A stretch of DNA of 64,000 nucleotides from Hellea balneolensis DSM 19091 (GCF_000428525.1 NZ_AUAC01000002.1:124001-188000); one strand, 5' to 3'. Positions 28,045 to 37,204 are shown, numbered from the stretch's first letter. Numbers and translations: made by a program. Notes: generated from the sequence alone by a model not told the origin.

Positions 28045-28105
28045 TAGATGGGAAGTTCAGCTGATGTGGGGCAACCTCACTGCCCATCTAACTGTCCAAG
28101 GACAG
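28045..28105. other. Paired hairpins in a convergent intergenic gap
   Basis: In the 205-base gap between ccmE and the convergent amidohydrolase, TAGATGGG (28045-28052) pairs with CCCATCTA (28083-28090). Inside it GTGGGG (28066-28071) pairs with CCTCAC (28075-28080) with one G-U. Immediately after, CTGTC (28092-28096) pairs with GACAG (28101-28105) around a CAAG tetraloop. No U-tract follows on either strand. It could be a bidirectional terminator or part of a small RNA. Confidence 0.4.
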
Positions 28106-28206
28106 AGTTTCAGATATATAGCCTTCTCTTAATAAAGATATGTGATTCACAGTTAATTTTGAATTTTATATCGAAATTAGCTTGAGCGCAGTCACAATTG
28201 ACAGAT

Positions 28207-29505
28207 TTATTCGACTTTGCTTTTGAAAACAGCGCCGCCTTTCATAACAAAATCCACGTGCTCTAACTCAGACACATCGCTTAGCGGGTTATTTTCAACT
28301 GCAATAATATCAGCCATCTTTCCGCTTTTCAAAGATCCAATTTGTGACTCCAAGCCAAACAATTTCGCATTATTTATCGTGGCTGTCTGTATCGCTTGTA
28401 GCGGGCTCATGCCCCATTTTACCATATAAGCAAGCTGCCGGCCATTATCACCATGGGGGTAAACACCTGCATCTGTGCCGTAAGCCATCTTGGCCCCAGC
28501 TTTAACGGCGGCCTGAAAACGTTCGCGCTGAATTTTTCCTACGGTGCGTTCTTTTGCGAGGCTTTCTTCCAAAATTCCGGCGGCTTCGCCCTCAGACAAA
28601 ATATAATCAGACACATAAACATCCATAGAAAGATACGTGCCATTAGCTTTGACAGCGCGTATGCCTGCATCTGAGATAAAGCTGCTATGTTCAACTGAAT
28701 CCACACCCGCTTCTATCGCCGTATTGATGCCCTCTTGGCCATGTGCATGAACCGCAACTTTCATGCCGAGCAGATGTGCTTCATCTACAATAGCTTTCAT
28801 TTCCTCAAAGGCGAATTGTTGAGCGCCAACTTTGGTGCCTTTGGACAAAACACCGCCCGTGCCACAAAACTTTATAACTTTAGCGCCGAATTTTTTATTC
28901 TCGCGAACTTTGGCGCGAACCGCCCATGGGCCATCTGCTACGCCGCCGGCTTTTCTGCGGTTTTCGAAAGGTAGTAAATTATTGTCGCAATGACCGCCTG
29001 TGATCCCTATGGAACGCCCCGCCGGAATAATTGTCGGCCCCGGAACATCTCCGTCCTCAATTGCTTCCATCAAGTCCACATCCGTGAATCCAGGCGCACC
29101 AACATTTCGCACAGTTGTAAAACCCGCCATCAAAGTCCGCTTGGCATTACGAACACCCGTAATAGCCGCGCGCGGCGTGGAGCGCGTTAGGCGTTTATAT
29201 CCGTGAACATTTGCATCACTGGTTAAGTGAACATGCGCATCCGTTAGTCCAGGAAGAACATACATGTTAGAAAGGTCTATGAAGTCTATATCTTCCTCCT
29301 CCATGTCTTCCATATCATTGAGCGTCAACACGTTACGAATAGTGTCTCCATCGATAATGATAAATCGGTCCTGCAGAAGTTTCCCGCTTTCCACATCCAA
29401 CATTTGCCCAGCGTGAATAATAGTTGTCTTGTCACTTGCGTCTTGGGCATAACCCGCTGTCACAGATGAAAGACTGATAAATCCGGCTAAGGCAATCTTG
29501 CGCAT
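28207..29505 (-). CDS. Secreted metal-dependent amidohydrolase
   Basis: A 432-residue protein with a cleavable signal peptide (MRKIALAGFISLSSVTAGYA, then QDAS). The amidohydrolase barrel has metal ligands in DAHVHLTSD, a carboxylated-Lys candidate in KVIKFCGTGG, His in VHAHGQEG and VEHSSF, and the terminal Asp in YGTDAGVYPHG. It resembles Xaa-Pro/imidazolonepropionase-like periplasmic dipeptidases; the substrate is unknown. The ATG at 29505 has AGGAG 7 bases upstream; the TTG at 29511 was rejected. Confidence 0.87.
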   Translation of the reverse strand: MRKIALAGFISLSSVTAGYAQDASDKTTIIHAGQMLDVESGKLLQDRFIIIDGDTIRNVLTLNDMEDMEEEDIDFIDLSNMYVLPGLTDAHVHLTSDANVHGYKRLTRSTPRAAITGVRNAKRTLMAGFTTVRNVGAPGFTDVDLMEAIEDGDVPGPTIIPAGRSIGITGGHCDNNLLPFENRRKAGGVADGPWAVRAKVRENKKFGAKVIKFCGTGGVLSKGTKVGAQQFAFEEMKAIVDEAHLLGMKVAVHAHGQEGINTAIEAGVDSVEHSSFISDAGIRAVKANGTYLSMDVYVSDYILSEGEAAGILEESLAKERTVGKIQRERFQAAVKAGAKMAYGTDAGVYPHGDNGRQLAYMVKWGMSPLQAIQTATINNAKLFGLESQIGSLKSGKMADIIAVENNPLSDVSELEHVDFVMKGGAVFKSKVE

Positions 29506-29586
29506 GGTCAACTCCTGTTTAGTTGTTTACAGGCTGTAGGTACGTAACTATCGGGGCACAAATAGATTCGCGCGAAAAGGTAAATT

Positions 29587-30801
29587 GTGAATGATATGCC
29601 CGATATTAAGGCTGATATGATCATTGTCGGGGCAGGGCTCTCAGGCTTAATAACGGCTTGGCGGTGTCTTGATGTCCATCCAGAATTGAACGTGATTGTT
29701 ATTGAGGCTTCTGACGTAGTGGGCGGTGACCATACATGGTCTTTTAATATGAGCGATATCCTTGAGCATCTACAAGATTGGATCAAACCGTTTATCGCCC
29801 ATCAATGGGACGATTATGATGTCAAATTCCCAAAGCGAAAGCGCAGACTTGAGATAACGTATTGCACCGGAAATAGCGATACATTGCGGGCTTGCGTTCA
29901 GCCCCATATTGAGAGCGGGCGCTTAAAGGTTATGTCGGGAACACAGGCCCTTGATGTTCAGCCGTATCATGTGGTTTTAGAAAACGAACAGCGCCTTAGC
30001 GCGAAATGTGTTTTGGATGCCCGCGGCTTCAAGCCAAATGACGATGTTGTTCTCGGATATCAGAAATTTGTCGGGCATGTGATTAGGACCCAACATCCCC
30101 ATGGTGTGAAGCGGCCAATAATTATGGACGCGACGGTTGAACAGCTAGGTGGTTACCGCTTTGTCTATTGTTTGCCTTACAGCGAAACTGAAATACTCGT
30201 CGAGGACACCTACTATACAGACGGATCTGAGCTTAAGAGCCAAGAGGTTGATGCGCGCCTCAAAGACTATATTCGCGATAGCCTTGGCGTAAAAAATTAT
30301 AGCATAACACGGCGTGAGATAGGCGTTCTTCCTATCACACTCGCAGTAGACGAGGCGTTTGGAACTGACGTTAGCGGCGAGAAGACGGAGCCTGCCAAGC
30401 TAGGGATGACGGGGGGCTACTACCATGCCGTTACGGGTTACAGTCTGCCCGAAGCTGTCAAAAGCGCGAATGTCGTCTGCGATATGATAGAAAAAAACAA
30501 ACCGGATTTTGGCGCCGCTGTCCTTCACGAAATGGCTTATCACCGCGTCGATCATTATCATGAGGAAAAGTTTCTGCGTTTACTAAATCGCATGTTATTT
30601 CGCGCGGCAAAACCGACTGAGCGTTACAAAGTCTTACAGCGGTTTTATGGTTTATCAGAAGGACTTATTGAGAGGTTCTATCGTAACCGCTTAACTAAAT
30701 TAGATAAGCTTAGAATTTTAATCGGAAAGCCGCCTGTTCCCGTATCAAACGCATTAAAAAATTTAAGTGAGAGCGCTTTTTTAGAGCGTGAACGCAAATA
30801 G
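29587..30801 (+). CDS. crtY: Lycopene beta-cyclase
   Basis: A 404-residue FAD/NAD-binding cyclase that closes both ends of lycopene to form beta-carotene. The dinucleotide motif is IIVGAGLSGLITAWR, then VLDARGFKP, ETEILVEDTYY and the C-terminal MTGGYYHAVTGYSLPEAV. GTG at 29587 was chosen: AAAAGG lies 6 bases before it, while the next ATG (29596) would be too far from that site. It is the first gene of crtY-crtI-DUF1993-crtB. Confidence 0.94.
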   Translation: MNDMPDIKADMIIVGAGLSGLITAWRCLDVHPELNVIVIEASDVVGGDHTWSFNMSDILEHLQDWIKPFIAHQWDDYDVKFPKRKRRLEITYCTGNSDTLRACVQPHIESGRLKVMSGTQALDVQPYHVVLENEQRLSAKCVLDARGFKPNDDVVLGYQKFVGHVIRTQHPHGVKRPIIMDATVEQLGGYRFVYCLPYSETEILVEDTYYTDGSELKSQEVDARLKDYIRDSLGVKNYSITRREIGVLPITLAVDEAFGTDVSGEKTEPAKLGMTGGYYHAVTGYSLPEAVKSANVVCDMIEKNKPDFGAAVLHEMAYHRVDHYHEEKFLRLLNRMLFRAAKPTERYKVLQRFYGLSEGLIERFYRNRLTKLDKLRILIGKPPVPVSNALKNLSESAFLERERK

Positions 30802-30812
30802 AAAGTATCCTC

Positions 30813-32387
30813 ATGACAGTTCGTCCTGAACCTTCAAAATTTGACCGTACTGATACACGGCCTACAGCTATTGTTGTTGGCGCAGGCTTTGGCGGTATTG
30901 CACTCGCCATTCGACTCCAATCTATGGGCTTTCAAACAACACTTCTGGATAATCGGGATAAGCCGGGCGGACGTGCCTATGTTTATGAGATTGACGGTTT
31001 TAAATTCGATGGCGGCCCGACGGTCATCACCGACCCTGACTGCCTTGAAGAACTTTTCACGCTCTCTGGACGCGAGATGAAAGACTATGTCGAACTATTA
31101 CCTGTGGATCCGTTTTATCGCCTGCAATGGGAGGACGGCGAAGTTCTGGACTATAATAACGACCAAGACTTCCTCGAAGAGCAAATTCGTAAACGTAATC
31201 CTGATGATGTTGAAGGGTATCGTAAATTCCTCGCTTATTCCCAAGACCTTTACAAAGAAGGCTATGAAAAGCTTGGGACAACGGCATTTCTAAAAATGAG
31301 CCAGATGTTCGCCGCCGCACCGCAGCTTATACGCTTACGTGCAGATCGCAGCGTCTATCAGCAAGTGTCAAAATATGTCAAAGATGAGAAAACGCGGCAG
31401 CTCTTATCATTCCAGTCTTTGCTTGTGGGAGGTAACCCCTTTGCGACAAGCGCGATTTATGCCCTCATTCACGCCCTAGAACGTAAAGGCGGCGTCTGGT
31501 TTGCCAAAGGCGGGACAGGCGCCTTAGTTCAAGGACTTATAAGTCTTTTCAAAGATATAGGCGGAGACCTTCGTCTTAATGCGGATGTTACCGACATCCA
31601 TACGGAAGGCGACCGCGTTAAGGGTGTGGAAACAGCTGACGGTTGGAAGATGAGTGCTGACTTGGTCGCCTCAAATGCGGATGTCGTGCATACTTACTCT
31701 CAGCTCTTACGCAATCATAAGCGGGGCAAGGCCTATGGAAAAGCACTGAAGAAAAAGCGTCATTCCATGTCGCTCTTTGTTATATATTTTGGTCTCAAAA
31801 CACCGACGCCAAAAGGCCTAAAGCACCACATCATCTTATTCGGTAAGCGTTACAAAGAATTGATAGCTGAGATATTTGGCAAAGGCGGTAAGCTTTCAGA
31901 TGACTTCTCCCTATATATGCATGCGCCATGTGTTACCGATAAGAGCATGGCACCCAAAGGGAAGTCGTCCTATTACGTGCTCGCACCCGTACCGCATTTG
32001 GGTCATGCGGATCTGGATTGGGATGAAATCGGCCCGGCTTACACACAGAAAATTCTCGATTATCTTGAGGAGCACGCCATTCCGGGATTAAATGATAATC
32101 TTGAAGTTTTACATACGCTTACACCGTTTGGCTTTCGCGATATTATGAACTCTCATTTGGGGAGTGCATTCTCGGTAGAGCCCATCCTAACGCAATCGGC
32201 TTGGTTCCGTCCGCACAACCGCGATGATGTTATCGGCAATATGTATATCACAGGTGCAGGTACCCACCCTGGCGCTGGTGTTCCCGGTGTTGTTGGCGCC
32301 GCAAAAGCGACGGCGGGTGTTATTGAAGGTGACTTTTCAGATGCATTGTCTAAACTGACATCCAAAGGCTGGCCCAGTAACGCCTAG
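30813..32387 (+). CDS. crtI: Phytoene desaturase (lycopene-forming)
   Basis: A 524-residue FAD enzyme of the CrtI type. The N-terminal motif is VVGAGFGGIALAIRL, then the conserved DKPGGRAYVYE and FDGGPTVITDP. The C-terminal CrtI signature is GAGTHPGAGVPGVVGAAKAT. It converts phytoene to lycopene in four desaturations and works at the membrane. It starts 11 bases after crtY. Confidence 0.96.
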   Translation: MTVRPEPSKFDRTDTRPTAIVVGAGFGGIALAIRLQSMGFQTTLLDNRDKPGGRAYVYEIDGFKFDGGPTVITDPDCLEELFTLSGREMKDYVELLPVDPFYRLQWEDGEVLDYNNDQDFLEEQIRKRNPDDVEGYRKFLAYSQDLYKEGYEKLGTTAFLKMSQMFAAAPQLIRLRADRSVYQQVSKYVKDEKTRQLLSFQSLLVGGNPFATSAIYALIHALERKGGVWFAKGGTGALVQGLISLFKDIGGDLRLNADVTDIHTEGDRVKGVETADGWKMSADLVASNADVVHTYSQLLRNHKRGKAYGKALKKKRHSMSLFVIYFGLKTPTPKGLKHHIILFGKRYKELIAEIFGKGGKLSDDFSLYMHAPCVTDKSMAPKGKSSYYVLAPVPHLGHADLDWDEIGPAYTQKILDYLEEHAIPGLNDNLEVLHTLTPFGFRDIMNSHLGSAFSVEPILTQSAWFRPHNRDDVIGNMYITGAGTHPGAGVPGVVGAAKATAGVIEGDFSDALSKLTSKGWPSNA

Positions 32388-32407
32388 GCCGACAACAGGA
32401 AATTACT

Positions 32408-32914
32408 ATGTCTCAACCTACTATGTCCAATGCAATGTCTGCCCTTCCGAATATGCTCGGCAATCTCGAACATGTGTTACGTAAAGCAGAAGCCAATGCG
32501 CAGGAGCGGTGTATCGACGCAGAGGTTATTTTGAACGCTCGCCTGGCGCCTGATATGTGGCCTCTTAAAAAACAGGTTCAAACTGTTGCAGAGCTCGCGA
32601 AAAATGCGCCTTACCGCGTTTCAGGTAAGGAGGCCCCTAATTATGAGGGGCATCCAGAGACGTTTGAAGAATGTTACGCCGTTTTGGCCAAAGCTAAATC
32701 AGACATAGCTAAAGTTCCTGCGGCAGATTTAGACGGAAAAGAGGCCCGCGAATTTTCTCTACAGATGGGGCCGCGTGAAATGGATTTCACAGGCATCAGC
32801 TATTTCTCTGGTTTTATTATTCCAAACACTTATTTCCATATGACGACAGTCTATAATATTCTTCGCCATAATGGCGTGCCGCTGGGTAAGTTTGATTTTT
32901 TTGGCGGAGCCTGA
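32408..32914 (+). CDS. DUF1993 family protein inside the carotenoid operon
   Basis: A 168-residue protein with the pattern of DUF1993, predicted to be a DinB-like helical bundle: DAEVILNARLAPDMWPLKKQ in the first half, FEECYAVLAKAK in the middle, and GFIIPNTYFHMTTVYNILRH then GVPLGKFDFFG at the end. The conserved His in the YFHMTTVYNILRHNG segment could bind metal. Function unknown. AGGAAA precedes the ATG and the gene follows crtI by 20 bases, so it is co-transcribed with crtI and perhaps crtB. Confidence 0.85.
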   Translation: MSQPTMSNAMSALPNMLGNLEHVLRKAEANAQERCIDAEVILNARLAPDMWPLKKQVQTVAELAKNAPYRVSGKEAPNYEGHPETFEECYAVLAKAKSDIAKVPAADLDGKEAREFSLQMGPREMDFTGISYFSGFIIPNTYFHMTTVYNILRHNGVPLGKFDFFGGA

Positions 32915-32916
32915 CC

Positions 32917-32972
32917 GTAATCGTTCCCGTGGAACGATTACAAGGCGACGCCGAAATCGCTAGCGATTTCGG
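32917..32972. repeat. Two adjacent perfect palindromes before crtB
   Basis: First: GTAATCGTTCC (32917-32927) and GGAACGATTAC (32931-32941), an 11-bp stem with loop CGT, starting 2 bases after the DUF1993 stop. Second: an uninterrupted 22-base palindrome at 32951-32972 with left half CCGAAATCGCT. They fill the 71-base gap before crtB, and crtB begins 13 bases after the second. The arrangement is like paired REP/BIME elements or an mRNA-processing site. No T-run follows, so it is not a typical terminator. Confidence 0.75.
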
Positions 32973-32985
32973 ATAGCACCAACTC

Positions 32986-33915
32986 ATGGATAAAATTACA
33001 CAATTCGCCCACGCCTCAATAAAAAAAGGCTCAAAATCCTTCGCGCTGGCCTCGCGCGTGCTTCCGCCGGAATTACGTGATGACGCCTCAATGCTTTACG
33101 CATGGTGCCGCTATTGCGATGATGTTATTGACGGCCAAGAAATGGGCCACGGCCAAATTGTAGATTATAAAATCGGGCAGGGCGAACGGTTAGAGCAGCT
33201 CCGAAAAGATACGACTAATGCTTTGGCGGGAGTGCCTACAGATAATCCTGTTTTCGAAGGGTTAGCCCGTGTTGTGAAAACACATCAGATTGATCACAAA
33301 CATCCTTTTGACCTACTCAAAGGATTTGAAATGGACGCGTCTGAACGTGTGTATAACTCTGTGGATGATATTCTGGACTATTCTTACCACGTGGCGGGTG
33401 TCGTTGGCGTGATGATGGCGAATATTATGGGCGTTAGGGATGACAAAACCCTCGATAGGGCCTGTGATTTGGGCCTCGCCTTTCAACTCACCAATATCGC
33501 GAGAGACGTGATTGATGACGCGCAAGCAGACAGAGTTTTTGTGCCGAAGGACCTGTTGATAAAACACAGAGCGCCGACCGAAGCGACAGAACTCGCTAGA
33601 CCAGAAAACTGGCCTGCCGCCCACAAAGCCGCTTGTGACCAATTGGATATAGCTGAGCAATATTACGCTAGCGCCAAAGTCGGCATCAAAGAACTCCCGT
33701 TTCGATGCGCTTGGGCAATTAGCGCGGCCCTAGCGGTGTATCGCGAAATTGGAGAGAGATTGAGAACAGGCGGCCCCAAAGCTTGGGAAGGCCGCGTGAG
33801 TGCGAGTAAGGGACGAAAGATAGCTTTGGCGTTAGGGGCAGTTAAGCCTACTGTAGGACGGAAACGCACGAGTATTACTGGCAGAGATGGGTTCTATGAG
33901 AGACCTATAAGTTAG
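32986..33915 (+). CDS. crtB: Phytoene synthase
   Basis: A 309-residue trans-isoprenyl diphosphate synthase, head-to-head type, which condenses two GGPP to phytoene. The two Asp-rich motifs are RYCDDVIDG (about 42-50) and RDVIDDAQADRVFVP (about 174-188), and LAFQLTNIARD precedes the second. The C-terminus is complete. The stop overlaps by 4 bases the stop of the convergent hypothetical gene. Confidence 0.95.
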   Translation: MDKITQFAHASIKKGSKSFALASRVLPPELRDDASMLYAWCRYCDDVIDGQEMGHGQIVDYKIGQGERLEQLRKDTTNALAGVPTDNPVFEGLARVVKTHQIDHKHPFDLLKGFEMDASERVYNSVDDILDYSYHVAGVVGVMMANIMGVRDDKTLDRACDLGLAFQLTNIARDVIDDAQADRVFVPKDLLIKHRAPTEATELARPENWPAAHKAACDQLDIAEQYYASAKVGIKELPFRCAWAISAALAVYREIGERLRTGGPKAWEGRVSASKGRKIALALGAVKPTVGRKRTSITGRDGFYERPIS

Positions 33916-34598
33916 AGGATATACCCTCGTTGGGCATTAAGGGCATATGTTTTCAAAGTATCTGAAAGCGGGCCATCCTGAATATGGGCATTTTGTATAT
34001 AACTCTGCAATTTTGGGCCATCTAAATATAATTGAGCATGCCCCAAGCCATGTAAAGCGCCTTCGACAACAGCAATGTTATTAGATAATGCACATTGCCC
34101 CATCACACCCAAGCATGCTTGCTGAATTTCAACTTGGCAGTTATAAGGAATACAAGCTACGTCCCAAAACATGTAACAAATTTCATTTAATTCGGAATTA
34201 GCTTTGTCCTTCGTCTTTTGCGAAATATGCCCAAGAATTGGCTCTGCATTCTTTTCAAACACATGTAGAATGAAACCAGAAAGGGCTTCGATTGTTTTAA
34301 CTCGTTTTTTTAAATCAAGCTGTGTGTTTTGAAAAATGAAACCTAAATCACTAAAACTGGGGTTAAAAATATAATACAATCCATTTGCCAATTGATAACA
34401 ATTATACTGTGATAAACATGAGTTGAAATCAGTGAAGGCAATATGAAGTATCTCAAGCGTTAGATTAGGGTCAGAATTTAGCTCTATCTCCGCGACAGAG
34501 TTCTCTGAATTTTGTTCGATATCAAAATATTGATTTGGCCCTAAAGAGCCATTGTTTCCAAAAATCATTTCAAAATATGATTCTTGATTAAAGATCAT
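33912..34598 (-). CDS. Hypothetical protein, AT-rich, behind accC
   Basis: I do not recognise this 228-residue protein. It is soluble, acidic in its first third (NQYFDIEQNSENSVAEIELN), has no signal peptide, and looks mostly helical in its second half; eight or so cysteines are scattered without a metal motif. Its DNA is clearly richer in A/T than the neighbours, with Asn/Ile/Tyr/Gln-rich codon use, suggesting acquisition. The ATG at 34598 overlaps the end of accC and uses the AGGGG formed by accC's last codons, so it is translated from the accBC transcript. An extended start at 34622 was rejected because it begins inside accC without a site. Confidence 0.7.
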   Translation of the reverse strand: MIFNQESYFEMIFGNNGSLGPNQYFDIEQNSENSVAEIELNSDPNLTLEILHIAFTDFNSCLSQYNCYQLANGLYYIFNPSFSDLGFIFQNTQLDLKKRVKTIEALSGFILHVFEKNAEPILGHISQKTKDKANSELNEICYMFWDVACIPYNCQVEIQQACLGVMGQCALSNNIAVVEGALHGLGHAQLYLDGPKLQSYIQNAHIQDGPLSDTLKTYALNAQRGYIL

Positions 34599-34600
34599 TT

Positions 34601-35959
34601 TTACCCCTGCTCCTCCAGCCATTTCTCAAGCCAATGAATATTGTAATCACCTTTTTGGAAGTCTTCATTATCGAGCAGGGCTTCGTGTAGCGGTATTGTC
34701 GTTTCAATGCCCGAAACTACCATTTCACCCAAAGCGCGGCGTAAGCGCAATAGGGCGCCCTCGCGGGTATTACCCCAAACAATGAGCTTGCCAATCAAGC
34801 TGTCATAATAAGGTGGGATGGAATAACCGCTATAAAGCGCACTATCGAGGCGCGTATTCATACCGCCTGGAGCGTGGAAATCGATAACTTTACCGGGCGA
34901 AGGAGCGAAAGTCTTCGGGTTCTCGGCATTGATACGGCATTCAATGGCATGGCCTTTAAATGTCACGTCTTTTTGGGTGTAATTTAACGGGAGGCCCGAA
35001 GCGACACGAATTTGCTCGCGTACTAAATCAATTCCTGTAATTTCTTCTGTCACAGGATGTTCGACCTGTAGGCGGGTGTTCATTTCAATAAAGAAAAACT
35101 CACCATTTTCATAAAGAAACTCAATAGTACCAGCGCCGCGATAGCCAATTTTCTTGACGGCTTTGGCAACGATATTACCAATCTTTGTGCGCTCCTTGGC
35201 AGTCAGACTCGGTGAGGGGGCTTCTTCTAGGACTTTCTGATTGCGGCGTTGTAGCGAGCAATCCCGCTCACCTAAATGCACGACATTGCAATGGGTGTCG
35301 GCAAGAACTTGTATTTCGATATGACGACCACCCGTCAGGTATCGCTCCAGATAGACTTCGCCATTACCAAAGGCCGCAATTGCTTCTTGCTGCGCTGCCG
35401 AGAGAGCTTCTTCGAGCTTATCCGGTGTTTCCGCGAGGCGCATACCGCGTCCGCCGCCGCCTGCCGCCGCTTTTACGAGAAGTGGAAAGCCGACCTTTTT
35501 GGCGACTTGTTTTGCTTCGGCATACGTATTTACAGAGCCATCTGAGCCCGGAACGACAGGAATACCTGCGGCCATGACGGTGTCTTTTGCTGAGATCTTA
35601 TCCCCCATGATACGGATATGCTCGGCAGTCGGACCTATAAAGGCCATGCCATGCGCTTCAACGATTTCAGCAAATCGCGCATTTTCCGATAGAAACCCAT
35701 AGCCAGGGTGAACCGCATCCGCACCTGTAATTTCGCAAGCAGAAATGATAGCTGGAATGTTGAGGTAACTTTCCGTGGCACTATTTGGGCCAATACAGAC
35801 GCTTTCATCCGCGAGCCTTACATGCATGGCATGACGGTCAGCCTCGGAATAAACAGCAACCGTATTTATCCCCATCTCTTTACAGGCACGGTGGATGCGA
35901 AGTGCAATCTCGCCGCGATTGGCAATGAGGATTTTTTTAAATTTTGTTGAGCCAGGCAT
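34601..35959 (-). CDS. accC: Biotin carboxylase, acetyl-CoA carboxylase subunit
   Basis: A 452-residue ATP-grasp enzyme that carboxylates biotin on AccB, the first step of fatty-acid synthesis. FKKILIANRGEIALRIHRAC starts the N-terminal domain, KAAAGGGGRGMR is the glycine-rich ATP loop, and the segments HLGERDCSLQRRNQKVLEEA and FIEMNTRLQVEHPVTE hold the bicarbonate and catalytic residues. It follows accB with a 3-base gap. Confidence 0.97.
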   Translation of the reverse strand: MPGSTKFKKILIANRGEIALRIHRACKEMGINTVAVYSEADRHAMHVRLADESVCIGPNSATESYLNIPAIISACEITGADAVHPGYGFLSENARFAEIVEAHGMAFIGPTAEHIRIMGDKISAKDTVMAAGIPVVPGSDGSVNTYAEAKQVAKKVGFPLLVKAAAGGGGRGMRLAETPDKLEEALSAAQQEAIAAFGNGEVYLERYLTGGRHIEIQVLADTHCNVVHLGERDCSLQRRNQKVLEEAPSPSLTAKERTKIGNIVAKAVKKIGYRGAGTIEFLYENGEFFFIEMNTRLQVEHPVTEEITGIDLVREQIRVASGLPLNYTQKDVTFKGHAIECRINAENPKTFAPSPGKVIDFHAPGGMNTRLDSALYSGYSIPPYYDSLIGKLIVWGNTREGALLRLRRALGEMVVSGIETTIPLHEALLDNEDFQKGDYNIHWLEKWLEEQG

Positions 35960-35962
35960 GTT

Positions 35963-36454
35963 TTAGGCGATAATAAAGAGAACTTCGCCGAATTCGACGG
36001 GTTGAGCATCTTCGACCAATATTTCTTCAATCTTGCCGGATTTTGTCGCCGTAATCGGGTTGAAGGTTTTCATGGCCTCAATCAAAACAATCGTATCGCC
36101 TTCTTTGACTTTGTCGCCGACTTTCACGAAGGCGTCCGCATCGGGTGAAGGCCGTGTATAGACCGTGCCAACCATAGGAGACTTCGCAGCCCCTGGATGC
36201 GCACTGGCATCGGCTTTAGTCGTGGGCGCGGCAACGGGTTGGCTTACACGCGCTGGGGCGCTCACTGCAGGCGCGAGTTGCGCCGGAGAGGGCGCCATGG
36301 CTTGAACAATTTGCCCTCCACCTTTGGCAACGCGTATTTTAAGGCTGCCTTTTTCCATTTCGATTTCCGTCAATCCAGTGTCATTCAGGATTTTGGCTAA
36401 TTCGCGCACAAGCTTGGTATCTGTACTTGCGGTTTTTTTAGGTGTGCTCGCCAT
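35963..36454 (-). CDS. accB: Biotin carboxyl carrier protein AccB
   Basis: A 163-residue protein with an N-terminal helical region, an Ala/Pro-rich linker (about 55-90, with APSPAQLAPAVSAPARV) and a C-terminal biotinyl domain. The biotinylation motif EAMKTFNPI lies near residue 126, with Lys as the acceptor. Partner of AccC; the carboxyltransferase genes accA/accD are not in this window. Confidence 0.96.
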   Translation of the reverse strand: MASTPKKTASTDTKLVRELAKILNDTGLTEIEMEKGSLKIRVAKGGGQIVQAMAPSPAQLAPAVSAPARVSQPVAAPTTKADASAHPGAAKSPMVGTVYTRPSPDADAFVKVGDKVKEGDTIVLIEAMKTFNPITATKSGKIEEILVEDAQPVEFGEVLFIIA

Positions 36455-36486
36455 GAAGTGTTCTCTCTTTTGTCCGAGTCAGTAAA

Positions 36487-36927
36487 TTATGTATTTAACA
36501 GCTTTATCGCGGCTTGCAGCCCCAATTCGTAGGAATTTGCGCCAAATCCGCTGATTGTGCCCGTAACGGCCTCAGCCACATAGGAGCGGCGACGAAAACT
36601 CTCGCGCTTAGCAGGTTGTGACAGGTGAATTTCAATCGCGGGTATATCCAGTGTCTTGAGCGCATCGTGTATTGCGACAGATGTATGCGTATAGGCAGCG
36701 GGGTTGATAATCACAGCGCTGGCCATTGTTCGGGCCTCTTGGATGATATCAACCAGTTCGCCTTCTACATTGGACTGCTTAAAGACAATATCAAAACCCA
36801 GGGCTTTGGCAGAGTTTCCACACGCTTTTTCAATGTCGGCCAAAGTATCGGCCCCATAAATTTCAGGCTCTCTGGTTCCTAGAAGATTCAGATTTGTACC
36901 ATTGATTATGTAAATGGGTTTTGTCAT
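36487..36927 (-). CDS. aroQ: Type II 3-dehydroquinate dehydratase
   Basis: A 146-residue shikimate-pathway enzyme. [18 protein letters not shown] contains the Asn and Arg near the active site with the catalytic Tyr at its end, then [17 protein letters not shown] and [15 protein letters not shown] with catalytic His. The ATG at 36927 has GAGGG upstream and matches the normal family N-terminus; the longer frame to 37002 overlaps thiS and was rejected. aroQ-accB-accC is a common alphaproteobacterial order. Confidence 0.94.
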   Translation of the reverse strand: MTKPIYIINGTNLNLLGTREPEIYGADTLADIEKACGNSAKALGFDIVFKQSNVEGELVDIIQEARTMASAVIINPAAYTHTSVAIHDALKTLDIPAIEIHLSQPAKRESFRRRSYVAEAVTGTISGFGANSYELGLQAAIKLLNT

Positions 36928-37000
36928 TGAATCCCTCGTTTGACCCATGGTAACGGGGCAAGACTCAGGCGACAAGCCTCTATTTGATACGGAATTTTTC

Positions 37001-37204
37001 ATGAATTTGTTTATTAACGGCGAAGAACATCATGAATTGCCTGAACCCCTAACAGTGCATGGCCTTATCTTGCATCTTGGTTTGCCTGAGAAAAAAATTG
37101 CGATCGAACGTAACCGCGAAATTGTCTCAAAATCAACTTTCGAAACCACTGAGCTGTCAGATGGTGACAGATTGGAAATCATACATTTTATCGGAGGCGG
37201 CTAA
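37001..37204 (+). CDS. thiS: Sulfur carrier protein ThiS
   Basis: A 67-residue ubiquitin-like protein starting [13 protein letters not shown] and ending HFIGGG; the terminal Gly-Gly is adenylated and thiocarboxylated to deliver sulfur to the thiazole of thiamine. The ATG at 37001 fits the ThiS length; the frame upstream to 36947 is divergent-promoter DNA. The stop overlaps the thiG start (TAATG). No TPP riboswitch is visible in the 73-base leader region. Confidence 0.92.
   Translation: MNLFINGEEHHELPEPLTVHGLILHLGLPEKKIAIERNREIVSKSTFETTELSDGDRLEIIHFIGGG

Noticed and set aside
36928-37000. TPP riboswitch before thiS
   Set aside because: The 73-base gap lacks the conserved THI-box segments and is too short.
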